Assembly: GCA_050945695.1 (NCBI GenBank) | Contig: JBMNTK010000069.1 | Location: forward strand, 1-17,031 | Source: Ch71 sp050945695 | GTDB lineage: Bacteria; Chloroflexota; Anaerolineae; DRVO01 | Length of the DNA: 17,031 nt | Reading direction: 5' to 3' | Part shown: positions 14,158 to 17,031 of the stretch, piece by piece | Position numbering within the stretch: position 1 is the stretch's first letter | Layout: each line of letters opens with the position of its first letter | Made by a program: the position numbers and the translations under genes | Notes under the pieces: generated by a model | Told to the model about the DNA's origin: nothing | Database searches by the model: none | What the model saw: the letters and a program-made list of their open reading frames with translations, nothing else

Positions 14158-14987
14158 TGCGATCTGTCTCCTAGGGCCAGTTGGTACCACTGCAGGAACG
14201 CCGGGTCGAACCACTCCTGCGGGCGGGCCTCCAACACTGCCAGCGCATGATCCACCATGGGCCGGGCCTCGATGCGCCGCAGGGTGGCGGAGCCGATCTT
14301 GCCGTCGGCGATGAGGCCGGCCTCTCGGCGCAGGGGCTCCAGCCGAGCATCTTGGTAGTGGGGCCAGACTCCTGGCTTGCGCCAGCCCTGCACCTGGGCC
14401 AGCAGCTCAGTCCGCTTGCCCTCGGGCAGCCGGGACACGGCCCGCTCGACGATGAGGCTCTGGATGTAGTGCATCATGGTGTTGACGTGGAAGTCCACCC
14501 CGATGAAGAGGATGGAGGCGTTCCAGTGGTAGAACTTGTCCCAGGGACTGTCAGGGGCGAAGGCCCTATCACCCCAGGGGCTAGGGCGGCCGCCCGTTCG
14601 GGCATGGTCGCGGGTGAGTTCCTCGGCGCGAGGGCCGATGGCGGCCACCGAATGGGTGGGGTGGTCGCTGCGGATGGCATCGGGCCGAAGGCGGAACGTT
14701 TCGGTGATGAGACCCACGTCCGAAGGGGAGCGGCGGATGTCCCAGGTCTCGAAGCGCCGGTCACGGTCGCGCTGGGAGAGGGTGGGGACGGCCACCGTTC
14801 CGTCAGGGGCGACGGCATCGAGGAAGCCGGCGATGACGGCCTCCGGGCCCCCGAGCACGGTGCCCATGCTGCTCAGTGAGCTGTGGAAGAAGACGGTGTC
14901 TCCCGGGCTGACTCCCACGGAGCGGAGGGCGCGGGTGACGTCCTCGGGTCGAACCTCGATGTTCGGATCGCCTCGCTCAGGTTGCAC
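14154..14987 (-). CDS. AAC(3)-family N-acetyltransferase homologue
   Basis: The 277-residue cytoplasmic protein belongs to the antibiotic N-acetyltransferase (AAC(3)/YokD-like) family, which transfers acetyl from acetyl-CoA to an amine. Family motifs are HSSLSSMG (35-42), a GG-containing helix, DGTVAVPT (62-69) and RSDHPTHSVAAIGPRA (106-121). In the segment that usually reads TxxHxxE, this protein has NTMMHYIQ with Gln176 in place of the expected Glu, which argues against simple aminoglycoside resistance. The GTG start has AAGGGGG 5 nt upstream. It overlaps the amidohydrolase by ATGA, suggesting a joint metabolic role on one substrate, for example processing an acylated amine. That role is inference. 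Confidence 0.85.
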   Translation of the reverse strand: MQPERGDPNIEVRPEDVTRALRSVGVSPGDTVFFHSSLSSMGTVLGGPEAVIAGFLDAVAPDGTVAVPTLSQRDRDRRFETWDIRRSPSDVGLITETFRLRPDAIRSDHPTHSVAAIGPRAEELTRDHARTGGRPSPWGDRAFAPDSPWDKFYHWNASILFIGVDFHVNTMMHYIQSLIVERAVSRLPEGKRTELLAQVQGWRKPGVWPHYQDARLEPLRREAGLIADGKIGSATLRRIEARPMVDHALAVLEARPQEWFDPAFLQWYQLALGDRSQ

Positions 14988-15093
14988 GTGGCCCCCTTGG
15001 GGAAATGCGCGCTGATGGGGCTGATGATACGCGGGAGCCTGTGGGCCGACATCCGCTTACCAGCAGCTACGTCCATTATGCCTGAGCCCAGGC

Positions 15094-15130
15094 AAAAGAA
15101 AACCCCCGGCTCAATACGAGCCGGGGGTTT
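15094..15130 (-). terminator. intrinsic terminator of the cold-shock gene
   Basis: AAACCCCCGGCTC (15100-15112) and GAGCCGGGGGTTT (15118-15130) are a perfect 13-bp inverted repeat with a 5-nt loop. On the minus strand they are followed by a TTTTCTTTT tract (15102-15094). It lies 23 nt after the csp stop codon and insulates the acetyltransferase/amidohydrolase pair from csp transcription. Confidence 0.92.
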
Positions 15131-15152
15131 GGAGTCAAACTAGTTCAGGCTA

Positions 15153-15368
15153 CTAGCGGACTCTGCTGACGCGAGCAGCCTGAGGGCCCTTCGGGGAGGA
15201 CTCGACGTCGAACTCCACCCGCTCGCCCTCGTCCAGGTTGCGAATGCCCTGGCCCTCTATGGCGGAGTAGTGGACGAAGACGTCCTTCTCACCATCCTCA
15301 CGGGTGATGAAGCCGTAGCCCTTGTCCCGATTGAACCACTTCACAGTACCCTTGACTCGATCTGCCAT
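15153..15368 (-). CDS. csp: cold-shock protein (CspA family RNA chaperone)
   Basis: The 71-residue single cold-shock domain has both nucleic-acid-binding motifs, KGYGFIT (RNP1, about 16-22) and DVFVHYSAI (RNP2, about 29-37), and begins with the family-typical GTVKWFN. It binds single-stranded RNA and melts secondary structure, acting in the cytoplasm. GGAGG lies 8 nt before the ATG and the gene is closed by its own terminator, so it is monocistronic. The 261-nt gap upstream would accommodate the long leader common in csp genes. I see only a weak candidate promoter there (TGGTATTCT, about 15498-15506), with no good -35. Confidence 0.97.
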   Translation of the reverse strand: MADRVKGTVKWFNRDKGYGFITREDGEKDVFVHYSAIEGQGIRNLDEGERVEFDVESSPKGPQAARVSRVR

Positions 15369-15584
15369 CCTTATGGCCTCCGTTTGAAACTTTGCCCCTG
15401 TACTTTCCTGGCCTTTCGGATGTCATTCCTCAAGATCTTGGGTCGTGCAGTGGACAACTATGTGCTCGTCCTGCGCTCGATCAGTGCAGGACTTTCTAAG
15501 AATACCACGACTAGGCCGTTTAGGAAAGAAACCATATCGCGGTTGTTGGCGAGCAGACCTCGCGGCTTTCACTCCAGGAGCCGA

Positions 15585-15616
15585 CCGTGCCGGTTGGATA
15601 CACCCAGCCGGCACGG
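15585..15616 (-). terminator. terminator-like hairpin after the propeller/Calx-beta gene
   Basis: CCGTGCCGGTTGG (15585-15597) and CCAGCCGGCACGG (15604-15616) pair over 13 bp with one imperfect position and a 6-nt loop, 14 nt after the stop at 15630. No T-run follows on the minus strand, so the role in termination is inferred from position and stability. Confidence 0.5.
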
Positions 15617-15629
15617 GCTGGCCAGTGCG

Positions 15630-17031
15630 CTAGTGCAGCGTGAGCGGCAGATACAACAGATGCCCCACGGGCTTGGCCACATCGCCGTCATCGTCGTCGA
15701 CGATGTGGATGGTGAGGCTGAAGGGATACTGCAGGTAGGCGCCAGTGGTGCCCCCCAGGGACAGCTCGAACCACTCGCCTGCCTCAACAGCATCGTCGTC
15801 GTGGACGGTGAGGCCGATCGTCGTCAGCGTCTCACCCGGGGCGAACACAGCCGGGCCCGGGGCCAGGCTGAAATCGGTCTCGGTCGCGTTCCCGCCGGTG
15901 ACCGCGTAGTTGACGCTCACGGTCCCAACCGAGGCCTCAGCCAGCCGCACCGGGATGCTCACCACGCCTGCACTCTCGGGGACGGATAGGGTGGTGTTCT
16001 CGAACCCCACCCGGAAGGGTCCAAAGTCGGCCATGTAGAGCTCGGCGATGCCGTCCAGCTCCTGGTCGGCTATGTAGACCACTCGGGCCCCATCTGAGGT
16101 CAGGTCGAAGTCCAGGACTTCTCCACCGGGGACCTGAGGACCGCTCAGCTTGAGGAACGAGGGATCACCTCCAACCATCATGCCCCAGGTGTACGCGCTG
16201 TAGAGCTCTACTACCTCATCCGTCTCCCGGTCGGCCAGGTACACAACCCTATCGCGATTGGGATTGAGGAGGAAGGCCCTGACACCCCCGCCCGCCACCA
16301 AGGCGTCGTTGACCCTGGTGGCACCCGTCTGATTGGCGCCGCGCAGGCTGAACAACTCCGCCCTCTCATCGACCTCCTGGTCGGCCAGGTAGACGATGGC
16401 CCCATCGGGAGCGATCCGGAAGGACGCAACGCTGCCGCCTGCGGCCAGGGGATCGTTCAGCTTGAGGGGCGGGCTTGGCCACAGCAGCGGGGCGCCGTAC
16501 AGCTCCGCGGTACCGGCAAGGTCGTGGTCGGCGCGGTAGATCACCCAGGCGCTGTCGGGCGAGGCGAGGAAGTCATCCACGGAGCGCGAGCTGTCGGGGC
16601 TCGCGCTCAGTTTGGCCACGAAGTTTGGGTCGTCCAAAGCTACACTGTAGATGTCGAGAGGCCCCCCTCCGGCCGGCCGTGCCTCGAAGATGACACGGCC
16701 GCCGTCGGGCGTGAGGCCTATCCTACCTGTTGGCGTCACCGACCCACTGATCATCCTGGCGCTCTCGTCGCGACCCGCCGCCGCAACGCGATACAGCCTG
16801 GACGGGACCATCATCCAGCTGGCCCGATAGGCGACCCAGGCGGAGTCTGGAGTGATGGCGAAGGTCCAGACACTGCCGTCAGCGCCTACCGACAGCCTCG
16901 TGGCCGCGCTGCCTGGTCCCTCGATGGGGAGACTGTAGAGGACCTGGTATCCCGAGTTGAAGTCCGTGAAGATCACCCTCTGACTGTCAGGGGTGATCTG
17001 ATACTGCGCCACGATCCCGGTGTCAGTATTG
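15630..17031 (-). CDS. exported seven-repeat beta-propeller protein with Calx-beta domain and YLP tail (5' end outside window)
   Basis: The visible 467 codons run open to the window edge. The GTG at 17012 is only an internal codon, because NTDTGI precedes it in frame. Seven repeats of about 45-50 residues are seen. Each has a TPDSxxVxYxA strand, often an AD.E.D turn and a final (A)ELYS-like strand, for example RVVYLADRETDEVVELYS, as in TolB/WD40-like propellers. They are followed at about 16010-15690 by a Calx-beta domain (VPESAGVVSIPVRL, VNYAVTGGNATETDF, DDDAVEAGEWFELSL) with its acidic Ca-binding positions. The C-terminus is LLYLPLTLH, like the tails of the M4 protease and the di-heme protein. 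It is probably a surface or secreted binding protein; the signal peptide lies beyond the edge. The ligand is unknown. Confidence 0.9.
   Translation of the reverse strand, partial: NTDTGIVAQYQITPDSQRVIFTDFNSGYQVLYSLPIEGPGSAATRLSVGADGSVWTFAITPDSAWVAYRASWMMVPSRLYRVAAAGRDESARMISGSVTPTGRIGLTPDGGRVIFEARPAGGGPLDIYSVALDDPNFVAKLSASPDSSRSVDDFLASPDSAWVIYRADHDLAGTAELYGAPLLWPSPPLKLNDPLAAGGSVASFRIAPDGAIVYLADQEVDERAELFSLRGANQTGATRVNDALVAGGGVRAFLLNPNRDRVVYLADRETDEVVELYSAYTWGMMVGGDPSFLKLSGPQVPGGEVLDFDLTSDGARVVYIADQELDGIAELYMADFGPFRVGFENTTLSVPESAGVVSIPVRLAEASVGTVSVNYAVTGGNATETDFSLAPGPAVFAPGETLTTIGLTVHDDDAVEAGEWFELSLGGTTGAYLQYPFSLTIHIVDDDDGDVAKPVGHLLYLPLTLH

Noticed and set aside
1..17031. CRISPR array, prophage, integrase or defence island
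   Set aside because: No regularly spaced direct repeats, no phage structural genes, no transposase or integrase, and no defence genes other than the PIN/AbrB pair were found.

Overview
The window is GC-rich and tightly co-oriented: every gene I can support lies on the minus strand, so it reads from high to low coordinates. The look is that of a Chloroflexota (Anaerolineae-like) environmental genome. The reasons are Thr/Pro-rich stalks on exported proteins, extreme C-termini of the form YLPxxxx on three unrelated secreted proteins, several GTG starts behind good Shine-Dalgarno sites, and dispersed 'cgcaaagacgccaag' intergenic repeats. This placement is an inference from style; no rRNA or other phylogenetic marker is present.

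Layout in transcription order. (1) 17031-15630: 3' part of an exported protein with seven beta-propeller-like repeats, a Calx-beta domain and a YLP tail; its 5' end lies outside the window. (2) 15368-15153: a cold-shock protein closed by a textbook terminator. (3) 14987-13248: a two-gene unit, an AAC(3)-family acetyltransferase homologue overlapping (ATGA) an amidohydrolase that carries a frameshift. (4) 12999-12268: a small molybdopterin-binding-domain lipoprotein with a TATAAT promoter and a strong hairpin behind it. (5) 12077-11382: an unrecognised lipoprotein. (6) 11303-10245: a cytoplasmic alpha/beta hydrolase. (7) 10225-9979: a MITE-like cluster of inverted repeats. (8) 9902-9235: an AbrB-type antitoxin and PIN toxin pair. 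(9) 9134-6690: an exported thermolysin-family (M4) protease. (10) 6497-4332: a cytoplasmic GH42-like glycoside hydrolase. (11) 3705-181: a large exported di-heme peroxidase fused to five cadherin/Ig-like repeats, whose reading frame is cut by one in-frame TAG just after its signal peptide.

There is no single pathway. The common theme is a cell-surface or secreted set (protease, di-heme peroxidase, propeller/Calx-beta protein, two lipoproteins) mixed with cytoplasmic hydrolases. The observations most worth following are the in-frame amber codon between signal peptide and mature di-heme protein, the YLP C-terminal tail shared by three unrelated exported proteins (a candidate sorting signal), and a consensus-like promoter with an embedded palindrome about 435 nt ahead of the di-heme gene. 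Two interrupted genes in 17 kb (amber, frameshift) could be real decay or sequence error. I do not see a CRISPR array, prophage, transposase, tRNA or rRNA.
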